Source: Anaeromyxobacter terrae
GTDB taxonomy: Bacteria; Myxococcota; Myxococcia; Myxococcales; Anaeromyxobacteraceae
Direction: 5' to 3'
Length of the DNA: 33,477 bases
Assembly: GCF_022690685.1 (NCBI RefSeq)
Contig: NZ_JALCYY010000053.1
Span: 1-33,477 of the forward strand
Shown: positions 22,547 through 31,277 of the stretch, piece after piece
Layout: each line of letters starts with the position of its first letter
How positions within the stretch are numbered: the first letter of the stretch is position 1
The notes under the pieces: model-generated
The model's database searches: none
The model's input: the letters and a program-made list of their open reading frames with translations, nothing else
Told to the model about the DNA's origin: nothing
Program-made: the position numbers and the translations under genes

Positions 22547-24658
22547 TCAGGCCGGCGGGATCGCGCGCAGGAGCGGCGAGGGCGTGCCCGGCGCGGCGAT
22601 CCAGAGCTGGTGCGCCGCGCGCGTGACGGCGACGTGCAGCCGGCGGCGGGCCTCGTCGGCGTCGGGGTAGGCGCGGACGGAGGCGTCGGGCACGACGACG
22701 TAGTCGAACTCGAGCCCCTTCACGCTCGCGACGTCGGTGACGTCCACGCCCGGCCGGAACGAGAACCGGCCGTCGAGCGCGAGGCGCGCCTCGGGCATGT
22801 CGGCGATGAGGCGATGGAACGCCCGCGCCACCTCGGCCGAGTGCGCGACCACCGCGACCGAGGCGTCCGGCTCGCGCTCCACGAGGTCGCGGACGGCGCC
22901 GACGAGGAAGAGCTGCGCGTGCGCCTCGGTGGGGAAGTCGAAGCGCGACACCGGCGCGCCGTCGCGGCCGGCGCGCGGCGGCGTGGCGGGCGCGAGCGGG
23001 CCGAGGATCGCGTGGGCGGCCTCCGCGATGGGCCGCGGGCAGCGGTAGGTGGTCTCGAGCCTCACCGTCGCGGCGCGCTCCGCCCCGAACGCAGCGAGCG
23101 CCTGCGGCCAGCCGGCGTAGGAGGAGAACGTCTGCTGCGCGTCGTCGCCGGCGAGCGTCACGCTCCGCCCGTCGAGGTGGCGCCCGAGCGCGAACAGCTC
23201 GAAGAGGGAGACGTCCTCCGCCTCGTCCACGACGAGGTGCGCGAGCGACCTGCCGCCCCCGGCACCGCCCAGGGTGGCGAGGAACAGGAGGATGGGCAGG
23301 TCCTCCGGGTCGAGGGTCCCGGCGATCGCCTCGGGGGTGTCCTCGGAGAGGCCGAGGCCGTCGAGCGTCTCGCGGCGGTCGGGATCGACGCCGGCCACGA
23401 GGTCGTCGGGCGGCGGCGCAAGCTGCAGCCGCGTATGCCGGAGCGTCTCCTCGATGGCGGTCGTGGGGAGATCTCCCTGCGACGCCCGGACGACGCCCGC
23501 GAGGAACGTCTGGTCGACGCACAGGTCGCCGAGCTCCTGGCGCAGCTTCGCGAGCGACGGCCGCGCGCCGGCGAGCCGCGGGCGGCGCCGGAGCGTCTCG
23601 TAGAGCGCGGGGTGGCGCTTGAGGCGCGAGACGAGCGAGGGCGTGTCGGCGCACAGGCGCGGCGGTGGCGCGCGGAAGACGCTCTGGAACGCGCCGCGCG
23701 ACCAGGAGTCCAGCGTCCGGACCGCCGCCCGGTCGAGGCCGAGCGGCTCGAGGAGCCGCGCCGCGAGCTGCGCGAGCCCGAGCTCCGGAACGACCACCTG
23801 CATGCGCGAGGGCGGGAAGCGCCGCGGGTCCTCGAACGCGATGCGCGCGAGGCGGTGCAGCGCGACCGTGGTCTTGCCGCTCCCGGCGCTGCCGATGACG
23901 AGCAGCGGCCGATCCGGCGGCGCGGAGACCGCCTCGAACTGATCGGGGTCGAGCAGCGCGGTGATGTCGGGGGCGGCCGCCCGCCCGCGCGCGCCAGCCC
24001 CGGTCCCGAGCGCCCCCGCGCGCGCCGCCTTCCCCGCCCCGCCGCCGAGGGCGGCCCCCTCCACCGCGAGCCGCCGCCATACACCGTCGGCGCCGCGCGC
24101 GACGGTCAGCTCTCCCGCCGAGACGCGGGTGAGCACCCCGCGGTCCACCACCACCACGCGGCGCGCCTCCACCACCCCGGCCGCCACGCGGCCCGGGAAC
24201 GCCTCCTCGAACTCCTCGCCCTCGCGGTAGCGGTAGAAGAGGGCGGAGATCGGCGCGTACCGCCAGTCCACCACGCGCACCCCCGCCCCCCGGTCCACGA
24301 ACGTGTGCCGGCCGAGGCAATAGTCGCGGACCTCGCCCCCCTCGCGCACGCGCAGGTGCGCGAAGTAGGGGGCGCTCGGATCCGGGAAGCCGTCGGGGCG
24401 CTGGCGCTCGAGCACGGCGCGAACGAGCCCCATCTCCTGGAACACGGTCGGCAGGTCCTTCGCGGTGGACTCGAGCGCCTCGTCGCGCAGCTCGCGCAGC
24501 CGGCCGGCGAGGTCGCCCTCCCCCCGGACGGCGGCGCGGGCGCCGAGCGCCCCGTGCACCGCCGCCAGGAGCGCCTCCTCCTCGGCCACGATGGCCCGCG
24601 CGCGGGCGTCGAGGGACTCGGGCGCGGGCGCGATCGACTCTGTCGTCGGGTTCGGCAA
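22547..24658 (-). CDS. HelD-like superfamily 1 helicase (UvrD/Rep fold)
   Basis: 703 residues from a TTG start (24656-24658), chosen because gagg lies 6 nt upstream. The N-terminal HelD-type region (about 20-185) contains a helical hairpin and the characteristic 'YCLGRHTFVDRGAGVRVVDWRYAPISALFYR'-type strand. The ATPase core has Walker A 'GSAGSGKTT' (Lys262) and Walker B 'VVDEAEDVS' (Asp478, Glu479). Motif III is 'AGDDAQQTFSSYAGWP', then 'LETTYRCPRPI', 'VTDVASVKGLEFDYVVVPD' and 'LHVAVTRAAHQLWI'. Family members such as HelD/HelR remove or recycle stalled RNA polymerase and can confer rifampicin tolerance. Whether this one does so is inference. Divergent from fdhA. Confidence 0.85.
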   Translation of the reverse strand: MPNPTTESIAPAPESLDARARAIVAEEEALLAAVHGALGARAAVRGEGDLAGRLRELRDEALESTAKDLPTVFQEMGLVRAVLERQRPDGFPDPSAPYFAHLRVREGGEVRDYCLGRHTFVDRGAGVRVVDWRYAPISALFYRYREGEEFEEAFPGRVAAGVVEARRVVVVDRGVLTRVSAGELTVARGADGVWRRLAVEGAALGGGAGKAARAGALGTGAGARGRAAAPDITALLDPDQFEAVSAPPDRPLLVIGSAGSGKTTVALHRLARIAFEDPRRFPPSRMQVVVPELGLAQLAARLLEPLGLDRAAVRTLDSWSRGAFQSVFRAPPPRLCADTPSLVSRLKRHPALYETLRRRPRLAGARPSLAKLRQELGDLCVDQTFLAGVVRASQGDLPTTAIEETLRHTRLQLAPPPDDLVAGVDPDRRETLDGLGLSEDTPEAIAGTLDPEDLPILLFLATLGGAGGGRSLAHLVVDEAEDVSLFELFALGRHLDGRSVTLAGDDAQQTFSSYAGWPQALAAFGAERAATVRLETTYRCPRPIAEAAHAILGPLAPATPPRAGRDGAPVSRFDFPTEAHAQLFLVGAVRDLVEREPDASVAVVAHSAEVARAFHRLIADMPEARLALDGRFSFRPGVDVTDVASVKGLEFDYVVVPDASVRAYPDADEARRRLHVAVTRAAHQLWIAAPGTPSPLLRAIPPA

Positions 24659-24828
24659 GGGCGACCTCTTTAACGCGGCGCCAGGACGACAGCACGCCGG
24701 TCCGGGCGGCGCATCCTACCCTCCGCCCTGACGTCGCCTCCGGCAAGACGCGCTGCGACAGGGTCGCGGCCGACGCTGGCGTCGCGCCCCGAGCGTGATC
24801 ACCCTCTCGACTCGGGGGGATTCACCCG
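24659..24828. promoter_or_regulatory. Divergent promoter region of helD-like gene and fdh operon
   Basis: This 170-bp gap must drive the formate dehydrogenase operon to the right. It contains two short inverted repeats in a row, gcgac-agg-gtcgc (24757-24769) and cgacgc-tg-gcgtcg (24773-24786), 43-72 bp before the fdhA start, which could bind a dimeric regulator. No convincing sigma-54 GG/GC pair or FNR-like site was seen. A G-run (24814-24819) is the only ribosome-site candidate for fdhA. Confidence 0.4.
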
Positions 24829-27800
24829 ATGCCCAAGCTTCCCGTCATCTCCGAATGGCCGGTCGCACGGCAGCTCGTCTCCGGCGACGGCTCCGGCCTC
24901 GGCGCGAGCGCGATGAGCGAGCGGACGCGCGAGCTCGCGCCCCGCACCGCCTCGGCGGACCGCGTGGTCCGCTCCATCTGCCCGTACTGCGCGGTCGGCT
25001 GCGGCCAGCTCGTGTACGTCAAGGACGAGCGGATCATCGACGTCGAGGGCGATCCCGACTCGCCGATGTCCCAGGGCTGCCTCTGCCCGAAGGGCGCCGC
25101 CACCTTCCAGCTCGTCACCGGCTCGCACCGGGAGCAGCACGTCCTCTACCGCCGCCCGGGCGGCACGGCCTGGGAGCGGATCCCGCTCGAGCGGGCGATG
25201 GACATGGTCGCCGAGCGCGTGAAGCGCTCCCGCGACGAGACGTTCGAGGAGCGGATCGAGGATCCCGGCGCGAAGCACCACGGCGCGCGGGTGCGGCGCA
25301 CGCTCGGGGTCGCGCACCTCGGTGGCGCCACCCTCGACAACGAGGAGAACTACCTCCTCAAGAAGCTCTACACCGCGCTCGGCATCGTGCAGGTGGAGAA
25401 CCAGGCCAGGATCTGACACAGCTCCACGGTCCCCGGTCTGGGGATCTCGTTCGGACGCGGCGGCGCGACGACCTTCCCCGGCGATCTCCAGAACGCCGAC
25501 TGGATCGTCGTGCAGGGCTCGAACATGGCGGAGTGCCACCCGGTCGCCTTCCGCTGGGTGATGGAGGCGAAGAACCGCGGCGCGACCGTCATCCACGTGG
25601 ACCCGCGCTTCACGCGGACGAGCGCGGTGGCGGACCTCCACGTCCCCATCCGCCCGGGCTCGGACATCGCCTTCCTCGGCGGCCTCGTCCGCCACGTCAT
25701 CGAGAACGAGCGCTGGTTCAAGGAGTACGTTCTCCATTACACGAACGCCTCGACGCTCGTGGACGAGCGCTTCCAGGACACCGAGGACCTGGAGGGCCTC
25801 TTCAGCGGGTTCGACTCGAGGTCGAACACCTACGACCCCGAGACCTGGTCGTACCAGGGCGTCCAAGGGGTGGTGCCCGCCGCCGGCCACAAGCAGCTCG
25901 TCGCGGAGAAGGGCGCCGGGAAGGTGCCGCTGCACGGCGCGAACATCCTCGAGCGGAGGACCGACCCGACCCTGCAGCACCCGCGCTGCGTCTTCCAGAT
26001 CCTCAAGCGCCACTTCTCCCGCTACACGCCGGCGGTGGTGGCGGAGACGTGCGGGATCCCCGAGCCCCTCTTCCTCGAGGTGGCCGAGACGCTGTGCCGG
26101 AACTCGGGTCGCGAGCGCACCGGCGCGTTCTGCTACGCGGTCGGCTGGACCCAGCACTCCGTGGGCGTCCAGTACATCCGCACCGCGTCGATCCTCCAGC
26201 TCCTCCTCGGCAACATCGGCCGGCCGGGCGGCGGGATCATGGCGCTGCGCGGCCACGCCTCGATCCAGGGCTCGACCGACATCCCGACGCTGTTCGACCT
26301 GCTCCCCGGGTACCTGCCGATGCCGCACTCCCTCCTGCCGGACCGCGGGCTCGAGCGGTACGTCGCGAACAACCGCTCGCCCTCGGGCTGGTGGAGCGAG
26401 ATGCCGAAGTACGTCGTCTCGCTCCTCAAGGCGTGGTTCGGCGACGCGGCGACGCGGGAGAACGACTGGGGGTTCGATCTCCTGCCCCGCCTCTCCGGCA
26501 ACCACTCGCACATGACGACCGTGTCCGAGATGGCCGACGGCAAGGTGAAGGGGTACCTCGTCGTGGGCGAGAACCCGACCGTCGGCTCGATGCACGGGAG
26601 CCTCCACCGCAAGGGCCTGCGCAAGCTCGACTGGCTCGTCGTGCGCGACTTCGCGCTCACCGAGACCGCCGAGTTCTGGCGCACGGCGCCGGAGATCGCG
26701 CGCGGCGAGGTCCGGACCGAGGAGATCCCGACGGAGGTGTTCTTCTTCCCGGCCGCCGCGCACACCGAGAAGGACGGCTCGTTCACGAACACGCAGCGCT
26801 GCCTGCAGTGGCACCACCGCGCGATCGAGCCGGCCGGCGACTGCCGGAGCGATCTCTGGTTCACGTACCACCTCGGCAAGCGCCTCAAGCGGCTCTACGC
26901 GGAGTCGCCGGGGCCGAACGCCGAGGCGATCCGGGCGCTCACCTGGGACTACCCGACGAAGGGGAAGGACGAGGACCCCGACGCCGAGGCGGTGCTGCGC
27001 GAGGTGAACGGCTTCACCGTCGCGGACGGGAGGCCGGTGGCGGGGTTCAAGGAGCTCGCCGACGACGGCTCCACTGCGTGCGGCTGCTGGATCTACTCCG
27101 GGTGCTACAAGGACGGGGTGAACCAGCCCGCCCGGCGACGGCCCCAGGGCGAGCAGCACTGGGTCGCGCCGGAGTGGGGCTGGTCCTGGCCCGCGAACCG
27201 CCGCATCCTCTACAACCGCGCGTCGGCGGATCCGGAGGGGCGCCCCTGGTCCGAGCGGAAGCGCTACGTCTGGTGGGACGCGGAGAAGGGCGCGTGGTCC
27301 GGCTACGACGTGCCGGACTTCATCGCCGACCGCCCGCCGTCGTACCGGCCGCCGCCCGACGCCGAGGGGATCGCGACCCTCGCCGGCGACGATCCCTTCA
27401 TCATGCAGGCCGACGGCAAGGGCTGGCTGTTCGCGCCGTCCGGGCTCCTCGACGGGCCGCTCCCGACCCACTACGAGCCGGAGGAATCCGTCCTCGAGAA
27501 CCCGCTCTACCCGCAGCAGTGCAACCCGGCGCGGATGGAGTGGCACCGGCCCGACAACCCCTACCACCGGGCCTTCGGCGATCCGCGCTTCCCCTACGTG
27601 GTCACGACGTACCGGCTAACCGAGCACCACACCGCCGGCGGGATGAGCCGCTGGCTCTCGTGGCTCTCCGAGCTGCAACCCGAGATGTTCTGCGAGGTCT
27701 CGCCGGAGCTCGCGGCGGAGAAGGGGCTCGTGAACGGGCGCTGGGCGACCGTCACGACCGCGCGCGGCGAGATCGAGTGCCGCGTGCTCGTGACCGAGCG

Positions 27801-28113
27801 GATGAAGCCGCTCCGCGTGAAGGGGCGGACGCTCCACACGATCGGCCTCCCCTACCACTGGAGCTACGTCGGGCGCGTGCGCGGCGACCCGGCGAACGAG
27901 CTCATCCCGTTCGTCGCCGACCCGAACGTCTCCATCCAGGAGTCGAAGGCGCTCACCGCGAACATCCGCGCGGGCCGCCACTCGCTCGGGCGGCGCTCCG
28001 CCACCGACGGGCTCGAGCTCCGGCAGCCGGAGCCCCCGCGCGCGCCGCCGCGGCGCGACCTGCCGGGGGTCCGCACCGCGCACCGCCACCCGCCGACCGA
28101 GCCGAGGAAGTAG
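24829..28113 (+). CDS. fdhA: Formate dehydrogenase catalytic subunit, selenocysteine-containing
   Basis: 1094 residues if the in-frame TGA at 25414-25416 is read as selenocysteine 196. The frame is open 24829-25413 and continues in phase to TAG 28111-28113. N-terminal [4Fe-4S] ligands are Cys51, Cys54, Cys58 and Cys86 ('ICPYCAVGCGQLVYV', 'CLCPKGAA'). The active-site stretch is 'ENQARI-Sec-HSSTVPGLGISFGRGG', matching the 'RxUH' signature of FdnG/FdhA enzymes. The bis-MGD-binding and C-terminal domains follow ('VVGENPTVGSMHGS', 'GLPYHWSYVGRVRGDPANEL'). There is no twin-arginine signal: the N-terminus is 'MPKLPVISEWPVARQLVSGD'. It oxidises formate or reduces CO2 with FdhB and the NrfD-like subunit. 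First gene of the operon. Confidence 0.96.
25414..25446 (+). other. UGA selenocysteine codon and SECIS hairpin in fdhA
   Basis: The UGA (25414-25416) is followed by a 7-bp stem, ggtcccc (25428-25434) paired with ggggatc (25440-25446, one G-U), closing a 5-nt loop GGUCU (25435-25439). The loop begins exactly 18 nt after the UGA. That is the same distance and the same loop sequence as in the E. coli fdhF SECIS, which SelB binds. It explains why translation passes the stop codon. Confidence 0.95.
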
Positions 28114-28115
28114 CC

Positions 28116-29048
28116 ATGCGGCGGATGGGCTTCTTCACCGACACGACGCTCTGCATCGGCTGCAAGGCGTGCGAGGTCGCGTGCAAGCAGTGGAACCAGC
28201 TCCCCGACGACGGCTTCCACTTCACCGGGATGAGCTACGACAACACCGGCATGCTCGGCGCGTCCACCTGGCGCCACGTCGCGTTCGTCGAGCGAGCGGC
28301 GGAGCTGCCCGGCCAGGGGAGCCCGCGCGACGGGGTCGAGGGCGGTCCGCGCGCGTTCGGCGAGCTGTTCCCCGCCGGCCAGCCCGGTCCGACGAGCCTG
28401 CTCGGCCACGACATCCAGCCGACGCACATCGAGACGCCGGTCCCGCTCGGGCCCACCGAGCGCGCGCTCGGGAAGTTCTCCTGGCTCATGCTCTCCGACG
28501 TCTGCAAGCACTGCGAGCGCGCCGGCTGCCTGGAGGCCTGCCCCACTGGCTCCATCGTGCGCACCGAGTTCGGCTCGGTCTACGTGCAGCCGGACGTGTG
28601 CAACGGGTGCGGCTACTGCGTCTCGGCCTGCCCGTTCGGCGTCATCGACCGGCGCGCGGAGGACGGCCGCGCCTGGAAGTGCACGCTCTGCTACGACCGG
28701 CTGAAGGGCGGGATGGTCCCCGCCTGCGCCAAGGCCTGCCCGACCGCGTCGATCCAGTTCGGCGAGCTCGACGATCTCCGCGCGCGGGCGCACCGGCGGG
28801 TCGAGCAGCTGCACGCGCGGGGCGTCGGCGAGGCGCACCTGTACGGCGAGGACGCCGCGAGCCAGCCCGGCACCGAGGGGCTGCACGCGTTCTTCCTCCT
28901 CTGCGATCGCCCCGAGGTCTACAACCTTCCGCCCGATCCGGTGGTGCCCACCGCCAAGATCGTGCGGTCGTGGCGGTCGATGGCCGCGGGCGTGCTCTCG
29001 CTCGCGGCGCTCGCCATGGGCGCGGTGTTCTCCGCGCGGAGGGCGTGA
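28116..29048 (+). CDS. fdhB: Formate dehydrogenase iron-sulfur subunit (four [4Fe-4S] clusters)
   Basis: 310 residues, starting 2 bp after the fdhA stop. There are four cysteine groups: C13-C16-C19-C23 ('CIGCKACEVAC'), 'CKHCERAGCLEAC', 'CNGCGYCVSAC' and 'CTLCYDRLKGGMVPACAKAC'. This is the FdnH/HybA-type arrangement of two ferredoxin-like halves carrying electrons from FdhA to the membrane. A hydrophobic C-terminal helix (about 288-307, 'SMAAGVLSLAALAMGAVFSA') would anchor it next to the membrane subunit. No signal peptide is present, consistent with a complex lacking a Tat-exported partner. Confidence 0.95.
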   Translation: MRRMGFFTDTTLCIGCKACEVACKQWNQLPDDGFHFTGMSYDNTGMLGASTWRHVAFVERAAELPGQGSPRDGVEGGPRAFGELFPAGQPGPTSLLGHDIQPTHIETPVPLGPTERALGKFSWLMLSDVCKHCERAGCLEACPTGSIVRTEFGSVYVQPDVCNGCGYCVSACPFGVIDRRAEDGRAWKCTLCYDRLKGGMVPACAKACPTASIQFGELDDLRARAHRRVEQLHARGVGEAHLYGEDAASQPGTEGLHAFFLLCDRPEVYNLPPDPVVPTAKIVRSWRSMAAGVLSLAALAMGAVFSARRA

Positions 29049-29051
29049 TCG

Positions 29052-30218
29052 ATGGACGCGATGGATCCGCTGAGGCGTGAGACGGCGCTCCGCGACGGGC
29101 GGAACGTGGATCCGGAGGTGGGGCGCCTCACCGGCGAGGCCTCCGGGCAGCGCGCCTCGCCACGGCTCGCGGCGGCCGCGCTCGCGCGCGCGGAGCGGGA
29201 GGCGGCGCCCGCGGACGAGGCGGAGGGGCCGAGCTACCACGGGCTGCCGGTGCTGAAGGAGCCGGTCTGGAGGTGGATGATCCCGGCGTACTTCTACACC
29301 GGGGGGCTCGCCGGAGCGTGCGGGGTCCTGGGCGCGGCGGCGCAGCTCGCGGGCGGCCGCGGGACCTGGCCGCTCGTGCGCCGGTGCCGGGCGATCGCGG
29401 TGGGCGGGGCGGTCGCGAGCGCCGGGTTCCTCATCGCCGACCTGGGCCGGCCGGCGCGGTTCCTCGCGATGATGCGGGTCTTCCGGCCGACCTCGCCGAT
29501 GAACATGGGCACCTGGGTGCTCGCCACGTTCGGCGCGCTCAGCGGCGCGGCCGCGCTGCCGGCGCTCCTCCCGGCACCGCGCCCGCTCCGGCGCGCGGCC
29601 GACGCGGCGGGGATCGCAGCAGGGGTGGTGGGCCTCCCGCTCGTCGGCTACACCGGCGTCCTGCTCGCGAACACCGCCGTGCCGGTGTGGCAGGAGACTC
29701 GCAACACGCTGCCGATGCTGTTCGCCTTCTCCGGGGCGGTGAGCGCGGGCGCGGCGCTCGACCTGTGGCGGCCACGCGGGCCGGGCGGCGAGATGGCTCG
29801 GCGGTTCGGGCTGGTCGCGAAGGGCGGCGAGCTCGCGCTCTCGTGGGCGCTGCACCGCGAGGCCGGCCTCGAGCGGGTGGAGCGGCCTCTCCGACGCGGT
29901 GCGTCGGGCGCCCTCCTGCGCGGCGCGCGCGTGCTGCTCGGCGCATCGGCGGTGGTCGACCTCGTCCGCCGCGCCTCCCCCGCGCTGCGGATCGCCTCGG
30001 GGGTCCTCGGGACGCTCGGGACCCTCGCGCTGCGGTTCGGGGTGGTGGCCGCGGGGCATGCCTCCGCCCGGGATCCGCACGCCACGTTCGCGTTGCAGCG
30101 CGCTGGGCGCGGCGCCGCCGACCTCGCTAGGAAGGGGGAGGCGCCCGGACCGATGCCCGCACCGCGCGGGATCGACGCGACGGGCCAGGAATCGGTGGAG
30201 CATGGAGCGAACCCCTGA
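29052..30218 (+). CDS. NrfD/PsrC-family membrane subunit of formate dehydrogenase
   Basis: 388 residues with a soluble, charged N-terminus (1-70) followed by about eight hydrophobic segments. The family look is clear in 'WRWMIPAYFYTGGLAGACGVLGAAAQL', 'ADLGRPARFLAMMRVFRPTSPMNMGTWVL' and 'GVLLANTAVPVWQETRNTLPMLFAFSG'. NrfD proteins carry no haem and exchange electrons with quinones, replacing the cytochrome b subunit (FdnI) of other formate dehydrogenases. The gene begins 3 bp after fdhB, and its end overlaps moaA by 17 bp. Confidence 0.9.
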   Translation: MDAMDPLRRETALRDGRNVDPEVGRLTGEASGQRASPRLAAAALARAEREAAPADEAEGPSYHGLPVLKEPVWRWMIPAYFYTGGLAGACGVLGAAAQLAGGRGTWPLVRRCRAIAVGGAVASAGFLIADLGRPARFLAMMRVFRPTSPMNMGTWVLATFGALSGAAALPALLPAPRPLRRAADAAGIAAGVVGLPLVGYTGVLLANTAVPVWQETRNTLPMLFAFSGAVSAGAALDLWRPRGPGGEMARRFGLVAKGGELALSWALHREAGLERVERPLRRGASGALLRGARVLLGASAVVDLVRRASPALRIASGVLGTLGTLALRFGVVAAGHASARDPHATFALQRAGRGAADLARKGEAPGPMPAPRGIDATGQESVEHGANP

Positions 30219-31254
30219 GCTCGTGACGCTGGAGGCCGCTCCGCGCTCCGCCGAGGGCTGCGTGAACGCCGCGCGCCCGCCGGCGGGGAAGCTCGTCGAC
30301 GCCCAGGGTCGCAACATCCATTACCTCCGGGTGTCGCTCACGGACCGCTGCAACTTCCGGTGCACCTACTGCTCTCCGGCGGCGCACGAGCCGCCGGACG
30401 CGCTCCTCTCGCGAGCGGAGCTCGCCCGGCTGTTCCGGCTCTTCGCCGCGCTGGGCGTGCGGCGCATCCGACTCACCGGCGGCGAGCCGACCCTGCGCAA
30501 GGACGTCGTCGAGATCGTGGCGGACGCCGCTGCGACGCCGGGGATCGAGGACGTCGCCATCACCACGAACGGCCACCGCCTCGCCGAGCTCGTCGAGCCG
30601 CTCCAGGCGGCGGGGCTCGGCGCGCTCAACGTTTCCCTCGACACGCTCGCGCCGGAGCGGCTCCGCGGCGTCTCCGGCCAGGCGGCGCGGCTCGACCGCA
30701 TCCTCGCCGGCATCGACGCGGCGGCCGGGCGGTTCCGCTCGCTCAAGATCAACACCGTCGTGATGCCCGGCGTGAACGAGGACGAGGTGGCGGCGCTCGT
30801 GCGCTATGCCTGGGATCGCGGCGCCCTGCCCCGCTTCATCGAGCAGATGCCCTTCGGCGGGGGCGTGCCGGTGCCGCTCTCGGAGGTTCGCAGGCGGCTC
30901 ACGGAGGCAGGCTTCACGCTCGCCCCGGACGTCTTCCGCGGCTGGGGACCGGCCCGCCACATGCGCGGCCGGGATCGAGATGGCCGCGAGGGGCTCGTCG
31001 GCTTCATCGGCGCGATGACCGAGAACTTCTGCGAGGACTGCAACCGGGCGAGGATCGCGGCGGACGGCGGGTTCCAGGCCTGCCTCGGCGGCGAGGATCG
31101 GGTACAGCTCAGGGATCGGATGCGGGCGGGCGACCGGGACGAGGCGCTCGCCGAGGCGGTGGCGGGCGCGCTGGGGCGGAAGGCGCCGCGCCACCGCATG
31201 GAGGAGGCGGGCGCCGGGCTCGTGCTGCTGGCGATGCGCGGCATCGGGGGCTAG
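30202..31254 (+). CDS. moaA: GTP 3',8-cyclase (MoaA), molybdenum cofactor biosynthesis
   Basis: 350 residues from ATG 30202, overlapping the nrfD-like gene by 17 bp. The radical-SAM cluster ligands are Cys50, Cys54 and Cys57 in 'DRCNFRCTYC'. 'RLTGGEPTLRKD' is the SAM-binding GGE motif. The second, C-terminal [4Fe-4S] cluster is marked by 'FCEDCNRARIAADGGFQACLGG'. The protein ends in the Gly-Gly tail (RGIGG) required for activity in the family. It performs the first step of molybdopterin synthesis from GTP. Its place inside the formate dehydrogenase operon implies co-regulated cofactor supply. Confidence 0.95.
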   Translation: MERTPELVTLEAAPRSAEGCVNAARPPAGKLVDAQGRNIHYLRVSLTDRCNFRCTYCSPAAHEPPDALLSRAELARLFRLFAALGVRRIRLTGGEPTLRKDVVEIVADAAATPGIEDVAITTNGHRLAELVEPLQAAGLGALNVSLDTLAPERLRGVSGQAARLDRILAGIDAAAGRFRSLKINTVVMPGVNEDEVAALVRYAWDRGALPRFIEQMPFGGGVPVPLSEVRRRLTEAGFTLAPDVFRGWGPARHMRGRDRDGREGLVGFIGAMTENFCEDCNRARIAADGGFQACLGGEDRVQLRDRMRAGDRDEALAEAVAGALGRKAPRHRMEEAGAGLVLLAMRGIGG

Positions 31255-31277
31255 GCGGTCCGCCGGAGGGAGACGTG

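Noticed and set aside
25414-25416. The TGA as a true stop or nonsense mutation splitting fdhA into two genes
   Set aside because: The frame continues in phase with strong homology on both sides, the position is the Sec site of the family, and a correctly spaced GGUCU-loop hairpin follows.
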